A DNA stretch of 64,000 nucleotides from Deltaproteobacteria bacterium (GCA_019307815.1 JAFDIV010000011.1:37704-101703), one strand, 5' to 3'. Positions 36,736 through 46,023 are shown, counted from the first letter of the stretch. The notes: generated by a model not told the origin, from the letters alone. A program made the numbers and translations.

Positions 36736-37299
36736 CTATTGGTCAAACGCAATATGTATGTCCTCCCCGATTTCCTCTGCCCATATAGTAATGGAATCGG
36801 GCGTTATTTTCTTAACCTGGTATCTCCCATCAATCCAGTCTCCCTGTCTAATAACTAGTATCTCATTGCCCCTCTCCAAAAAGAGGGCGATCTGGTCATT
36901 ATTCTCAAAGGAACCAAAAACCCTGAACTGACTCAGTTCCCTGGTAACCCTCTGCTTGGGATCCTCAGTTACAGCCGGTGGAGCTACGCTCTTAAAGGAC
37001 GCTTGGGCCGTGGGCTTAGGGATAGGCATTGCCTTTCTTTGTGTGAGAAAAAATGGATCCCTGACTATCACGGCAGAGTGTTTGGGGGGGTGTAAGAAAA
37101 GATCCATATCTATTGAAGAGGGCGGTGTCCCCTTCTTGGTCACTCGAACCTTTACCTTTATCCTGCTCTGCCCCTTGCCCCTCTGGCCGTATTTCAATTG
37201 AGAAACCCTCGGCTGGCGATAAGGATGAAGCACCCTATAGACCACTGAGATTGCAAAGATGGCCAGGAGAATAAATAAAATGACTTTTTTCCTTTCCAT
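36736..37299 (-). CDS. PilP/GspC-like inner-membrane linker protein
   Basis: About 187 residues from ATG 37299. One N-terminal membrane helix (VILFILLAIFAISVVYRVL), a basic Pro-rich linker, the motif VRDPFF typical of PilP-like proteins, and a C-terminal beta domain (FRVFGSFENNDQIALFLERG, then GDWIDGRYQVKKITPDSITI) like the PilP/GspC homology region. Such proteins connect the inner-membrane platform to the secretin. It lies between the PilO-like and secretin genes, the order found in pilMNOPQ operons. Confidence 0.72.
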   Translation of the reverse strand: MERKKVILFILLAIFAISVVYRVLHPYRQPRVSQLKYGQRGKGQSRIKVKVRVTKKGTPPSSIDMDLFLHPPKHSAVIVRDPFFLTQRKAMPIPKPTAQASFKSVAPPAVTEDPKQRVTRELSQFRVFGSFENNDQIALFLERGNEILVIRQGDWIDGRYQVKKITPDSITIWAEEIGEDIHIAFDQ

Positions 37300-37437
37300 A
37301 GGCTCGTTTCTCAGCCTCACCTCTCTCATTTCATAGTAATGAGTCCAGCACAAGGGCATTCACCTTCTTTATGAACCAAGCCCACTTGCTTTCCCTCCCA
37401 TAGCGGTAAAAAGTGATCAAGGGGAGATTCTCTTAAA

Positions 37438-37977
37438 TTAAGGGGTGAAGTAGAGGGAAAGCTTAAGATTCATTACCACCTTCCTTTCATTTTTCTGTCC
37501 TCGTTCTAAAGATAGGCCTTCTATGCAAAACAAATTCTTTGAATCAAGTAGGTCCACCAAGAACCTCTTTATCTGCCCATAGGTCCCTGTTAGCTTAAAT
37601 GATGTGGTATACTTGGTAAGGGAAAGGCGTCCCACATTTTGGGGTTTAAAGGCCATTCGACTGGCTCTCAAGCCGTTTTTCTGAATCATTTTATATACCT
37701 GGAGGGCCACATCAGGAAAAGCGCTTTTCCTGGGCAACACCGCCAAAAATGTCTCCAACTCAGTCTTTTCCCTTATCAGCCGCTCTAACCGATCCCGGCC
37801 TTTCACTACCTGCCCCTTGCGCACCCGAGAGTATCTCTGCTCAAGTCTTGCAATATTCTCTTCCTGGGGCCGAAGAAAGAACGCATATAAGACAATATTA
37901 AAACACAAAATAGCGCCACAGGTCCCCACAAGGAGCCAATTGGAAAATATGGATCTCATGAATGCCTTACCACCCAT
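37438..37977 (-). CDS. PilO/GspM-like assembly protein
   Basis: 179 residues with one N-terminal membrane helix (FSNWLLVGTCGAILCFNIVLYAFFL), a coiled coil (ENIARLEQRYSRVRKGQVVKGRDRLERLIREKTELETFL in outline) and a ferredoxin-like alpha/beta domain. This is the PilO/GspM layout. It is four bases downstream of the PilN-like gene. Confidence 0.75.
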   Translation of the reverse strand: MGGKAFMRSIFSNWLLVGTCGAILCFNIVLYAFFLRPQEENIARLEQRYSRVRKGQVVKGRDRLERLIREKTELETFLAVLPRKSAFPDVALQVYKMIQKNGLRASRMAFKPQNVGRLSLTKYTTSFKLTGTYGQIKRFLVDLLDSKNLFCIEGLSLERGQKNERKVVMNLKLSLYFTP

Positions 37978-37980
37978 GCC

Positions 37981-38643
37981 CTACTCCCTCTTTGCCTTGC
38001 CCTTGCGGGGCAGGGCAGCGTGTTTTGCGGCCCGGGCTCTGAGCTTGGCCATGATAATTTTACGGCTCATTTTACACTCAATATCAAAATGGATATGCTG
38101 AATTATCTCTGGATTTCCGTCTTCCTTGAGGCCGCCTCCCACACTAAATTTCACAAGCCTGTTCTCGTAAAAAATATCGTCCAAATCCAAGTTGTTCAAA
38201 AAAACGGAAATATCGCCCATTGACTTGGCCCTGCCTTGCAAGGTCAATTTTTCAATCCCCTTTGAGGTGGATACCTTCTCCAAAAACACACCTTTGGGCA
38301 CATCTCGTTCAATGGCACCTAAGACCATATCCCATGGGAATATATCCTTTAACATAAGTTGCCTGACAAAGGCGACACGCGCCTCAAGCTGCTTGAGGTC
38401 CTCTTTCCCTATTGTCAATGGGCGAGGCGCCTTTGCCTTGCCTTTGCGCTGAACCGTCCTCTCAAGACGGGCTATCTTTTCGGAGTAAGAAATGACCTCA
38501 CCCTGATACATACGGGCCAGGTAAATCAAATAAATGGAATTAGACACCAGCGCCGCACAAAGAAGGGCCAGTAGACCATACTCCAGCCCCTTCTTCCGGT
38601 AGGAGAATGTTGCCAGGTTGATTTTAATCCGTTTCAGAGCCAA
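37981..38643 (-). CDS. PilN/GspL C-terminal-like assembly protein
   Basis: 220 residues. It begins with INLATFSYRKK, close to the IN-L motif with which PilN binds PilM. It then has a membrane helix (YGLLALLCAALVSNSIYLIYLA), a coiled coil and an alpha/beta domain (KGVFLEKVSTSKGIEKLTLQG). It fits PilN of the PilMNO inner-membrane platform. Confidence 0.78.
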   Translation of the reverse strand: MALKRIKINLATFSYRKKGLEYGLLALLCAALVSNSIYLIYLARMYQGEVISYSEKIARLERTVQRKGKAKAPRPLTIGKEDLKQLEARVAFVRQLMLKDIFPWDMVLGAIERDVPKGVFLEKVSTSKGIEKLTLQGRAKSMGDISVFLNNLDLDDIFYENRLVKFSVGGGLKEDGNPEIIQHIHFDIECKMSRKIIMAKLRARAAKHAALPRKGKAKRE

Positions 38644-38680
38644 TGACTTTTTCCTCGTTCGAGCTGAGTTTGTGTGTCCA

Positions 38681-39613
38681 TCACTCCACTAGGCTTTGGG
38701 CAGCCCCTATGGCCGAGGCGAAATAGGGGACCTGAATCGGCTTACCCCCACTTCCTTGGAGCTCTGATGTGGTTATCATATCTTCGGCTTTTATACGCAC
38801 CACCTCCATATCACCCAAACTCTCAAGACCTTCCCTGAGTTCTTTTTCAAACCCCGCTTGAGAGGCAAAATAAATCCTTTCAATTCTTTCATCTGGGTTT
38901 TCATTTGAGAAAAGTTCCATGGTCATTTCCACATCTTGAAAAAAGTGGATATCGGCAAATCCGCGTCTCACTCCATGATAAAAGATCAATTCCCCATTCT
39001 TAAATACAAAGAAGGTGAAAAAATTCTCCAGTAACCCAAGAAATGCCAGTGTACCTGCTGGTGGGATCCTTTCTTGGTAAAAATTGAATTGATTCACGCA
39101 AGAAGGGCGAATCACCTCAGGATGAATCTTGACCTCCCTCAGGTCCATTTCATATTCCCGGATTATATCTCTGAACCCAACAGCCACAAGGAGCTTCGCC
39201 TCCCCCTGAGGAGTTACACCAAGCTGATGAAAAGAAATCCTAGCCCCGTCAACAGGAAAAGGAAGGGACTTTCTGGACCACCAGGCGATCATGCGCTCTG
39301 TCTCCTCAACCCTCTTAGGGACCTCAGTGTATTTTTGGATGGTAACCTTTACGATTTCACTGGGTATGGATAGGCCCACTCGTGAACCCTTTATTTCGGC
39401 ACGGCGTATCGCCTCCCTTATCACTTGTGTGAAGGCCTGGGGGTCATTGACATTCTGGGTCTTATAAGAAAGCTTAAGGGTTTCTTCTGGAAAGGGAACA
39501 GATATACAGCTCACCAACCTCCAACCGCGCTTCTCTCGTAACACTCTGACAAGCTTTACCGAATCCGCGGTGATTTCCATACCCGTAAGCAGCCTTTGAA
39601 ATCTCTTAAACAC
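38681..39613 (-). CDS. PilM-like actin-fold assembly protein
   Basis: About 310 residues of the PilM/GspL cytoplasmic family. MFKRFQRLLTGMEITADSVKLVRV is the usual first strand with its nucleotide loop. Other family features are IREAIRRAEIKGSRVGLSIPSEIV and LLVAVGFRDIIREY. GTG 39613 with AGAGGAAGGGAC just upstream is preferred over the longer ORF start. It would bind PilN and coordinate the ATPase GspE. Confidence 0.8.
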   Translation of the reverse strand: MFKRFQRLLTGMEITADSVKLVRVLREKRGWRLVSCISVPFPEETLKLSYKTQNVNDPQAFTQVIREAIRRAEIKGSRVGLSIPSEIVKVTIQKYTEVPKRVEETERMIAWWSRKSLPFPVDGARISFHQLGVTPQGEAKLLVAVGFRDIIREYEMDLREVKIHPEVIRPSCVNQFNFYQERIPPAGTLAFLGLLENFFTFFVFKNGELIFYHGVRRGFADIHFFQDVEMTMELFSNENPDERIERIYFASQAGFEKELREGLESLGDMEVVRIKAEDMITTSELQGSGGKPIQVPYFASAIGAAQSLVE

Positions 39614-39640
39614 GTCCCTTCCTCTATGCCCTCTCAACAA

Positions 39641-40042
39641 CGGTTTTTATCTGTCCCATGGCTCGCTATCTGGCTTCCATCTATAACTCCCCCTCTCCTT
39701 CACCCGCCTTTGGTGGGTTAATCCCCTCCCACGCAAGGCTATATCGTAATCTGATTTTTGGCCTTTTGTCATTTCGAGTCCGCCTTAAGCTTGTGCCAGA
39801 TAAACTACGCGAAAAATCTTTTAAGTCCTTGCACCTACAAATTCAAGATCCCTCGGCTAACGCCTCGGAATGACATTGTGACACACCCTCCGCAGGGAGA
39901 GGAGAAAAGAGGGGGTACGTAGAAATTACTCAGAGAGCTTCCCCTTCATGTATGACCCTGAAGTGCAGCACCCGGGTCGTTTGCTGAACACTGAATGCTG
40001 AATCCCTCCATCCGCAAATTGCAATTTGTGGATGGACACTAC
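39641..40042. other. 402-base non-coding gap with inverted-repeat element
   Basis: This gap splits the secretion cluster between the ATPase and PilM genes. No coding frame is convincing. It contains the 39767-39875 inverted-repeat element. On its right, a tract with gcaatttgtggatggaca-like words has small inverted repeats (tccgcaaattgcaatttgtgga, 40011-40032). Nothing else was recognised. Confidence 0.45.
39767..39875. repeat. 109-base element with 12-base terminal inverted repeats
   Basis: The left end TGTCATTTCGAG and right end CTCGGAATGACA are inverted repeats matching at 11 of 12 positions. The interior has no ORF. Sequence related to the termini occurs at 15673-15708 and 29430-29465. 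Its size and structure resemble a REP/MITE-like non-autonomous element. Confidence 0.5.
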
Positions 40043-41782
40043 CTAGTTCAATGGTTCAATGAACGTCACCCTATTGGCCTCCCTCAGAGTGGTTTTTCCA
40101 TTCAGTACCTCCTCAATAGCGGCCTTGCGTAAGAAAGTGGTCCCCTGTCTTGCTGCCATCCGTTTGAGTTCGGACAAGGGTATCCTCTGCACAAATCCTT
40201 CCCTAATATCGTCATTCAACTCTATTAGCTCCACAATGGCCTTTCGGCCCCTGTACCCTGTACCTTTGCACAATTCGCACCCTTTGGCCTCGTAAAATAT
40301 ATGATCGGCATAACGTTCCGGATTCAACCCTGATTCCTTCAGCCTATCCTTGGCCAGCCGAATAGGCTCCTTACACTCGCATAATGTCCGAATCAACCTC
40401 TGGGCCACAATACAGTTCAGGGCTGCCATCAAATTGTACGGCTCGATCCCCATATGGATAAACCGGTTGATGACTTCAAAAGAGCTGTTGGCGTGCACCG
40501 TTGTAAAGACTAAGTGGCCGGTCAGTGCAGATTGAAGGGCGATTTGTGCGGTCTCCGGATCCCTTATCTCCCCAACCAGGATCTTGTCAGGGTCGTGTCT
40601 TAGAATGGAGCGGAGCCCCCGGGCAAAGGTCAGGCCCTTCTTTTCATTTACAGGGATCTGTACAATCCCCTTTAACTGGTATTCTACTGGATCTTCAATC
40701 GTAATAACCTTTTCCTCCTTGGTGTTGATCTCAGACAATGCGCGGTAGAGGGTAGTGGTTTTGCCACTGCCAGTAGGGCCGGTCATCAAAAACATGCCGT
40801 AAGGCGCATGGATCATTCTACGGAGTCTGGTCAACTCATGGGGAGGCAGATCCATACTATCCAGGCGAAAATCGCCCACCTCAGCCACCAGATTCTCTCG
40901 ATCCAGAATCCTAATAACCACATCCTCTCCAAATATTGTGGGGAGAATGGATACCCGGAAATCTATATTTCGATCCCTTACCTTGAGCTTAAACCTACCA
41001 TCTTGAGGCACCCGCTTTTCTGAGATATCCAGCTCGGACATTACCTTGATTCTAGAGACAATGGGAGCTTGATATTTTTGGTCTAATGGCTCAGTGGCCT
41101 GATGAAGCATCCCATCTATCCGATAACGGATAATGACCCCTTCCTCGGATGTCTCTATGTGTATATCACTGGCCCGCTTGTTTATGGCATCAAGGATGGT
41201 GGAATCTATAAGCTTGACAATGGGGCTCTCCTCCATGGAGACCTTTTCAATGCTGAGAATATCTTCTCCTTTGTCCGATTCCCTGACCAGCGGCAAGCGC
41301 ATGTCCTCAGAGACTGCCACCATACTGCTTGACGACTCAATCTTCTTGAGGAGATCTTTAATTTTCCTCTCGCTGGCCACCACGATGGAGATATCCATAT
41401 CCAACAATATTTCCAGCTCATCAATCGCCTTGAGGAAATTTCTGGGCTCTGCCATGGCGATAACAAAGGTCCCACCCCTCATCTCATACGGAACAAATTG
41501 ATATTTGGTCATGAGCTCCAATGGGACCATATCCAAGAGGTCAGGATCTACATCATCTTTTAGGGTGACATATTCATAGGCATGCTGAATGGCGATGATC
41601 TGGGCCAGCTTTTCATCATCTATGAAACCCTCTTGGATACAAATCTGGCCTACTCTCTGCTGGGTAATATTCATCTTGGAGTTGACATAGTCCAGTTGTT
41701 CCCGGGTCATGAAACCCAGCTTCACTGCCCAGTCCCCAAATTTCATTCTCTTTTGTTTTCGAATTTCAAGCGTATCACCCAA
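40043..41782 (-). CDS. gspE: type II secretion / type IV pilus assembly ATPase GspE/PilB
   Basis: 579-residue hexameric secretion ATPase. The N-terminal MshEN-type domain (about 15-150) often binds c-di-GMP or partner proteins. Walker A GPTGSGKTTT is at 335-344, the Asp box VITIEDPVEYQL near 360, Walker B ILVGEIRDPET at 401-411 and the His box TGHLVFTTVH at 421-430. A zinc-binding cysteine region (CECKEP ... CELCKGTGYRGR) follows. It powers pseudopilus or pilus assembly with GspF, encoded 13 bases upstream. Confidence 0.93.
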   Translation of the reverse strand: MGDTLEIRKQKRMKFGDWAVKLGFMTREQLDYVNSKMNITQQRVGQICIQEGFIDDEKLAQIIAIQHAYEYVTLKDDVDPDLLDMVPLELMTKYQFVPYEMRGGTFVIAMAEPRNFLKAIDELEILLDMDISIVVASERKIKDLLKKIESSSSMVAVSEDMRLPLVRESDKGEDILSIEKVSMEESPIVKLIDSTILDAINKRASDIHIETSEEGVIIRYRIDGMLHQATEPLDQKYQAPIVSRIKVMSELDISEKRVPQDGRFKLKVRDRNIDFRVSILPTIFGEDVVIRILDRENLVAEVGDFRLDSMDLPPHELTRLRRMIHAPYGMFLMTGPTGSGKTTTLYRALSEINTKEEKVITIEDPVEYQLKGIVQIPVNEKKGLTFARGLRSILRHDPDKILVGEIRDPETAQIALQSALTGHLVFTTVHANSSFEVINRFIHMGIEPYNLMAALNCIVAQRLIRTLCECKEPIRLAKDRLKESGLNPERYADHIFYEAKGCELCKGTGYRGRKAIVELIELNDDIREGFVQRIPLSELKRMAARQGTTFLRKAAIEEVLNGKTTLREANRVTFIEPLN

Positions 41783-41795
41783 GACTCATACCCCC

Positions 41796-43007
41796 TTAGC
41801 CAACCGTGCTGGCCATCTGAAAAATTGGTAGGTACATGGCCAAAACCACAAAACCGATCAAAAGCCCCATAATGATCATCAGGCCTGGTTCAATGGCAGA
41901 GGTTATAATGGAAAGCCTGGTTTCCACATCCCCTTCATAGAACTCGGCCAGATCCATGAGTACATCCTCCAAGGCGCCGCTGTTCTCTCCCGCATCAATC
42001 ATCCTGAGGGCAAGATCCGGTAAAACCGATGCCTTGGAAAGGGATTCGGAAAATGCCTGCCCTTGCTCAAGAAGTTGGGTAACCTGGTCGAGCCTCTCTC
42101 TGATAAAGCGATTCCTCAAAGTACCTGTGGATATCCGAACCGCTTCCAGTAAAGGAATACCCCCAGCCAAAACCATAGCCAGGGTACGGGCAAACCTGGA
42201 AAGATAGTAGTGCAGATATAGGCTCCCAAAAAACGGGATCTTCAGCTTTATCCTATTCAGATACAGGGAGCCTGCCTCTGTACGCCGCAGATAGTAGAAC
42301 CCAAACACCAGAAAAAAAATCAGCGCCCCAATGCCAATGATATTGGTCCTGATGGCCTCAGTAAAATGAACCAGTATCAAGGTTAGGGCAGGTAGTGGCG
42401 TACCAGCCTCAAAATAGGTCTTCGTAAATGTAGGGACCACATATGTGAGCAAAAACACCAGGGCAAATAAAGAAACCACGGTCAAAATAGCTGGATAAAC
42501 AGAGGCCGATATCACCTTTTTACGGACTTCCTCGACCTTCTTCAGGTATTGAATATGCCTTGCCAGGGCATCGGCAATATTGCCGCTCTTTTCTCCTGCC
42601 CGAAGGGTGGCAACGTAAAGGCCGGAAAAAAGGTGACGAAATCGGGAAAAGGCCGCTGAAAGTGATGCCCCACCTGCCACATCATTACGTATCTCCTTCA
42701 AAATCTCAACAAAATCCTCTTTCCCTCCCTTTTGGATAATGGTGTCTAAGGCAGATAGGATAGGCAGCCCCGCCTTGATAAGTACCAGGAATTCCTGATT
42801 AAAGGTCAGGAAATCCTTTGTTTTGATGGCCTTCCTGATCCCCCCAAACCTTAAAAGCTCACCAAGAGCCTCTGCCCGTTTGATCTCAAGGACAAAGTTT
42901 CCCTCCCTCTCAAGATTCTCCTTGAGAGAAGCCTTGCTACTGGCAAAGAAGCGCCTCTGCACCACCTTGCCGTCAGGGGTTGTGAGTTTGCATCTATAAT
43001 TAGGCAT
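41796..43007 (-). CDS. gspF: type II secretion / type IV pilus inner-membrane platform protein GspF/PilC
   Basis: 403-residue polytopic protein with two repeated GspF domains (about 65-195 and 265-395). Each has the cytoplasmic helical bundle and a membrane segment (LTLILVHFTEAIRTNIIGIGALIFFL region; GLMIIMGLLIGFVVLAMYLPIF at the end). The motif LRAGEKSGNIADAL and its duplicate IDAGENSGALEDVL are diagnostic. First gene of the minus-strand secretion operon. Confidence 0.92.
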   Translation of the reverse strand: MPNYRCKLTTPDGKVVQRRFFASSKASLKENLEREGNFVLEIKRAEALGELLRFGGIRKAIKTKDFLTFNQEFLVLIKAGLPILSALDTIIQKGGKEDFVEILKEIRNDVAGGASLSAAFSRFRHLFSGLYVATLRAGEKSGNIADALARHIQYLKKVEEVRKKVISASVYPAILTVVSLFALVFLLTYVVPTFTKTYFEAGTPLPALTLILVHFTEAIRTNIIGIGALIFFLVFGFYYLRRTEAGSLYLNRIKLKIPFFGSLYLHYYLSRFARTLAMVLAGGIPLLEAVRISTGTLRNRFIRERLDQVTQLLEQGQAFSESLSKASVLPDLALRMIDAGENSGALEDVLMDLAEFYEGDVETRLSIITSAIEPGLMIIMGLLIGFVVLAMYLPIFQMASTVG

Positions 43008-43298
43008 AACAGAATGTTATTTATGCAAAATCCTTGCCGTTCTTAGGGATTTCCACCTTATCTCCTCCCGCTCAATGGATCCCCAAAAAACCTGTTTGAA
43101 AATCGTACAATAGTATCTTTTTACCAAATTAACAAGAAAAGGTTATGTGATCCGGCCATATGCAAAAAACCGAAAAAATGCAAATATGCCCTTTTTTCTG
43201 GATACCTGGTTCCAGACAGAAGGGGGGTATTGCTTTTCGCTGGTAAGGATATTATTGTTCACAAACCACAGGAAGAAAGAGATGCAAGGAGATTGCTC
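43008..43298. other. intergenic region between divergent gspF and M24 peptidase genes
   Basis: Must hold promoters for both directions. It is AT-rich in the middle (tttttaccaaattaacaag, 43110-43140) but no strong -35/-10 pair was assigned. AAGGAG (43286-43291) is the RBS of the right-hand gene. Confidence 0.4.
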
Positions 43299-44507
43299 AT
43301 GTCAATAATGTCCACCCGTATAACACCCAAAGAGGAAATCCATGCACGAATCCAAACCTTGCAAAAAGAACTGGCCAGGGCCAGCATGGATATGGCAATT
43401 ATCGCGCAAAATGCTGATTTGTTTTATTTCTCAGGTACTATACAGCGGGGCTATCTGTTGGTCGCCCAGGAAGGAGAGCCAGTCTTTGCAGCTACGGGAG
43501 ATATAGGCCGAATCCGCCAGGAAGCCGGTATTGATAAGGTGGAATGCATTTATGGCCTAAAAGACATTCCTAATCTCTGCATAAAATTGCTCTCTGTGCC
43601 TGAGCATGCCATAACCATCGGCTTAGAGTATGATGTACTCCCCGTATCCCTGTTCAAAAGATTTGAGTCTATTTTCCCAAGCGCCCATTTTAAAGACATT
43701 TCCTCCTCTATCAGGAAAATCAGAATGGTCAAAAGCCCTTATGAAGTAGAAAAAATCAGGGAGTCAGCCTCAATCTTTTCTGATGCTATGGCCTCTCTGC
43801 CCAAAATCCTAAAGGAAGGAATGACAGAGGTGGATCTGGAATCAGAAATCATTCGCATAGGCCGACGTCGCTCCCATTTCGGTACCTTGAGATCTAGGGG
43901 CTTCAACCAAGAAACCTATTATGGCCATGTTATTTCCGGCCCGAGAGGAGCAATACCATCCTTTCTAAACAGCCCTACCGGGGGTTTGGGGTCCAGTCCT
44001 GCCTTTGGCCATGGGGCCGGGCACTGGCCTATTGAAAGAAACACCCCTATACTAATAGACCTATGCTTTGGGGTGGACGGATACCTAGCTGACCAGACCC
44101 GAACCGCAGTACTGGGAAGGCTTCCTTCTGACCTGGAAAGGGCTTATGACAGGCTACTCCTGCTTAAAAGAGAACTGGAAGCATCCCTTAGACCGGGAGC
44201 TATTTCTGAGGACATCTACCATCATGCCCTAGAAAAGGCCGATGCTCTGGGTATAGGCGAGTATTTTATGGGTGTGGGTACTAGAAGGGCCAAATTCGTG
44301 GGCCATGGTATTGGATTGGAGATCGATGAATGGCCTGTAATAGGCAAGGGGTCTCAAATCATCTTAGTCCCTGGAATGGTCATTGCATTAGAGCCCAAGC
44401 TCATCTTTCCTGGAATCGGCGCCATCGGCATTGAGGATAACTACGTGATCACCGAGACAGGATTTGAAAAACTCACCCCTCTAAATGAATCCATTATTAT
44501 GGTTTGA
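43299..44507 (+). CDS. M24 family metallopeptidase (Xaa-Pro aminopeptidase-like)
   Basis: About 402 residues. An N-terminal creatinase-like domain (about 1-150) precedes the pita-bread domain with GHGAGHWPIERNTPILIDLCFGVDGYLADQTRT, GHGIGLEIDEWP and MVIALEPKLIFPGIGAIGIEDNYVIT. The metal ligands Asp, Asp, His, Glu, Glu are in place. ATG 43299 is supported by AAGGAG with 7-base spacing; a TTG-like start at 43230 is less likely. It probably cleaves Pro-containing dipeptides or an amide. It shares a terminator with the convergent nicotinate operon. Confidence 0.85.
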   Translation: MSIMSTRITPKEEIHARIQTLQKELARASMDMAIIAQNADLFYFSGTIQRGYLLVAQEGEPVFAATGDIGRIRQEAGIDKVECIYGLKDIPNLCIKLLSVPEHAITIGLEYDVLPVSLFKRFESIFPSAHFKDISSSIRKIRMVKSPYEVEKIRESASIFSDAMASLPKILKEGMTEVDLESEIIRIGRRRSHFGTLRSRGFNQETYYGHVISGPRGAIPSFLNSPTGGLGSSPAFGHGAGHWPIERNTPILIDLCFGVDGYLADQTRTAVLGRLPSDLERAYDRLLLLKRELEASLRPGAISEDIYHHALEKADALGIGEYFMGVGTRRAKFVGHGIGLEIDEWPVIGKGSQIILVPGMVIALEPKLIFPGIGAIGIEDNYVITETGFEKLTPLNESIIMV

Positions 44508-44532
44508 GCCGGGAGCTGACTCTGGTCCCGGC
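44508..44532. terminator. bidirectional hairpin terminator
   Basis: GCCGGGA and TCCCGGC form a perfect 7-base GC-rich stem around an 11-base loop, followed by ccaaaattttaatc. It lies 1 base after the M24 stop codon and 13 bases beyond the end of the convergent DUF1185 gene, so it can end both transcripts. Confidence 0.7.
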
Positions 44533-44545
44533 CCAAAATTTTAAT

Positions 44546-45124
44546 CTATCTCAGACCGTCTTCTTTTTTGGCCTCCTCTTTTTTGAGCCCTCCTACGCGC
44601 GGATGAGGCCGCCCTGAGTCAGTGACCACCAAGGCCACCACGATCTCGTCTGCCCATGGGGCGTCTTCTACACGCACTGCCATAGCATCAAAATGGGAGC
44701 GCACAAAGGCCGCGTCTTTGTAGTGAACAGGTACATCAATGACCGTTCCTGGCCCTCCCATTTTCTTTGCAGAAGGAATGATGGCCTTTCCCCCACCCAC
44801 TGAGTCGCGGAACGGCTTCCCGAGCTTGGGGTGAAGTATGGCGGCAGCATGCTCACGTTCCCCTTTCTCTCCCACAATGGCGGCCTTACCGTAACTCTCG
44901 GCCTTATCTGGTTCGATTCCCAGGGCATCTACTGCCATCTTACCAAGGATGGCTCCCAATTGCTCCCCCATATCCATAAGGGGGGTAAGGTCCTCCACGT
45001 ACTGGCCTGCAAAGGGGTTCTTGATCACTGCCACTGCTGCAGCCCGGCGGCATGGCGGATCTACCTCTTTTCCAGCCTCAGAGCGAATCTCTTCTACAAT
45101 AGTAACGTACTTCCTTACTTCCAT
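44546..45124 (-). CDS. DUF1185 / amino acid synthesis family protein
   Basis: About 192 residues from ATG 45124 (AAAGGAGGGATT upstream). The sequence matches the DUF1185 (AA_synth) family: VEEIRSEAGKEVDPPCRRAAAVAVIKNPFAGQYVEDLTPL, then GKAAIVGEKGEREHAAAILHPKLGKPFR and a conserved PSAKKMGGPGTVIDVP. Biochemical function is not established. As the last gene of the nicotinate operon, it may act on an intermediate of ring opening or serve an assembly role. Confidence 0.8.
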   Translation of the reverse strand: MEVRKYVTIVEEIRSEAGKEVDPPCRRAAAVAVIKNPFAGQYVEDLTPLMDMGEQLGAILGKMAVDALGIEPDKAESYGKAAIVGEKGEREHAAAILHPKLGKPFRDSVGGGKAIIPSAKKMGGPGTVIDVPVHYKDAAFVRSHFDAMAVRVEDAPWADEIVVALVVTDSGRPHPRVGGLKKEEAKKEDGLR

Positions 45125-45165
45125 GGTAATCCCTCCTTTTTGATTGACGCCATAACACAGTAGGA

Positions 45166-46023
45166 TCAGCTCACCATACCCAATGAACCAACCACCGTGT
45201 CCCTTCCCTTTATGGCAATATAGGCACCAAGTATGACCCCTTTTTCTATCAAACCCTCGGCCTTTCTCCTTCCGCGGCAAAGCCCTGAGAGCTTTGTCTC
45301 TTCGCTAATTTCCCCTACCCGCAAGGTAACCGGTATCCCGGGGATATCGGTATTTGGATCCATTTGTTCGGCAGGCGCCTGAAAAACCTGTTCGTCCTCT
45401 ACAAACGTGCTGTTGGCTATGGCGGTGGCAGCCGCATCGGCCGTTGCCGCGTCCCCTGCCACCACCGTAGCTGCTGAGGCAATGCCCCTGGTGAGGCTTC
45501 TTCCCCCCAATCCACTGGTTGCCACCCCCCAATCCTCTTGTGAACAATCCAAGAGGATCCTGCCAAAAATCCTATTCTTATCCTCTTCAGGGCAAACTCC
45601 CACACTTACCGGTTCGCTCTCCTTCAGTCTCACGGCAATATCTCCACCGTTGCTCACCACTACCCTTGTCATGCCTCTGGTAGTCAAGAAATCCGCCACT
45701 TCGTCCGCTATGGCGCCAGCCACTGCCGCCATGGGTGTGAGATCTTGATCTCCCACGGCCATTGCGGCCTGTATCATTCTGCGTGCCAAGTGGTCCTCCA
45801 TATCGCCTTGAATAGTCTGCGGCGGTCTCTTCAGTAGCTTATACAGTAACGCTACGCGCTCAAGGTACCTGAATGATTCCTTGGCGGCCCTTACACATTC
45901 ACGGACCTGGGGTACACCTCCTACGGCCGCAAATATGAGGAGCCTCATGGGCCCACACTCTGCCATCACCCTCCCCCTATCCAAGATATGAATTTGGCTC
46001 TGATAGGCCCAGGTCATGGTCAA
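45166..46023 (-). CDS. UPF0280 family protein (ApbE-like fold), candidate Hnr flavin transferase
   Basis: 285 residues. ApbE-like landmarks are DLTPMAAVAGAIADEVADFL, the diagnostic VVVSNGGDIAVRL near residue 125, WGVATSGLGGRSLTRG near 165-180, and AATVVAGDAATADAAATAIAN near 185-205. These correspond to the NxGGD, ATSG and ADALATA elements of FAD:protein FMN transferases. Its start overlaps the Hnr stop by 4 bases. Because Hnr of Eubacterium barkeri carries a covalently bound flavin, a dedicated flavinylation role is inferred. The HxxDP segment of ApbE is not evident, so chemistry may differ. Function unproven. Confidence 0.75.
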   Translation of the reverse strand: MTMTWAYQSQIHILDRGRVMAECGPMRLLIFAAVGGVPQVRECVRAAKESFRYLERVALLYKLLKRPPQTIQGDMEDHLARRMIQAAMAVGDQDLTPMAAVAGAIADEVADFLTTRGMTRVVVSNGGDIAVRLKESEPVSVGVCPEEDKNRIFGRILLDCSQEDWGVATSGLGGRSLTRGIASAATVVAGDAATADAAATAIANSTFVEDEQVFQAPAEQMDPNTDIPGIPVTLRVGEISEETKLSGLCRGRRKAEGLIEKGVILGAYIAIKGRDTVVGSLGMVS

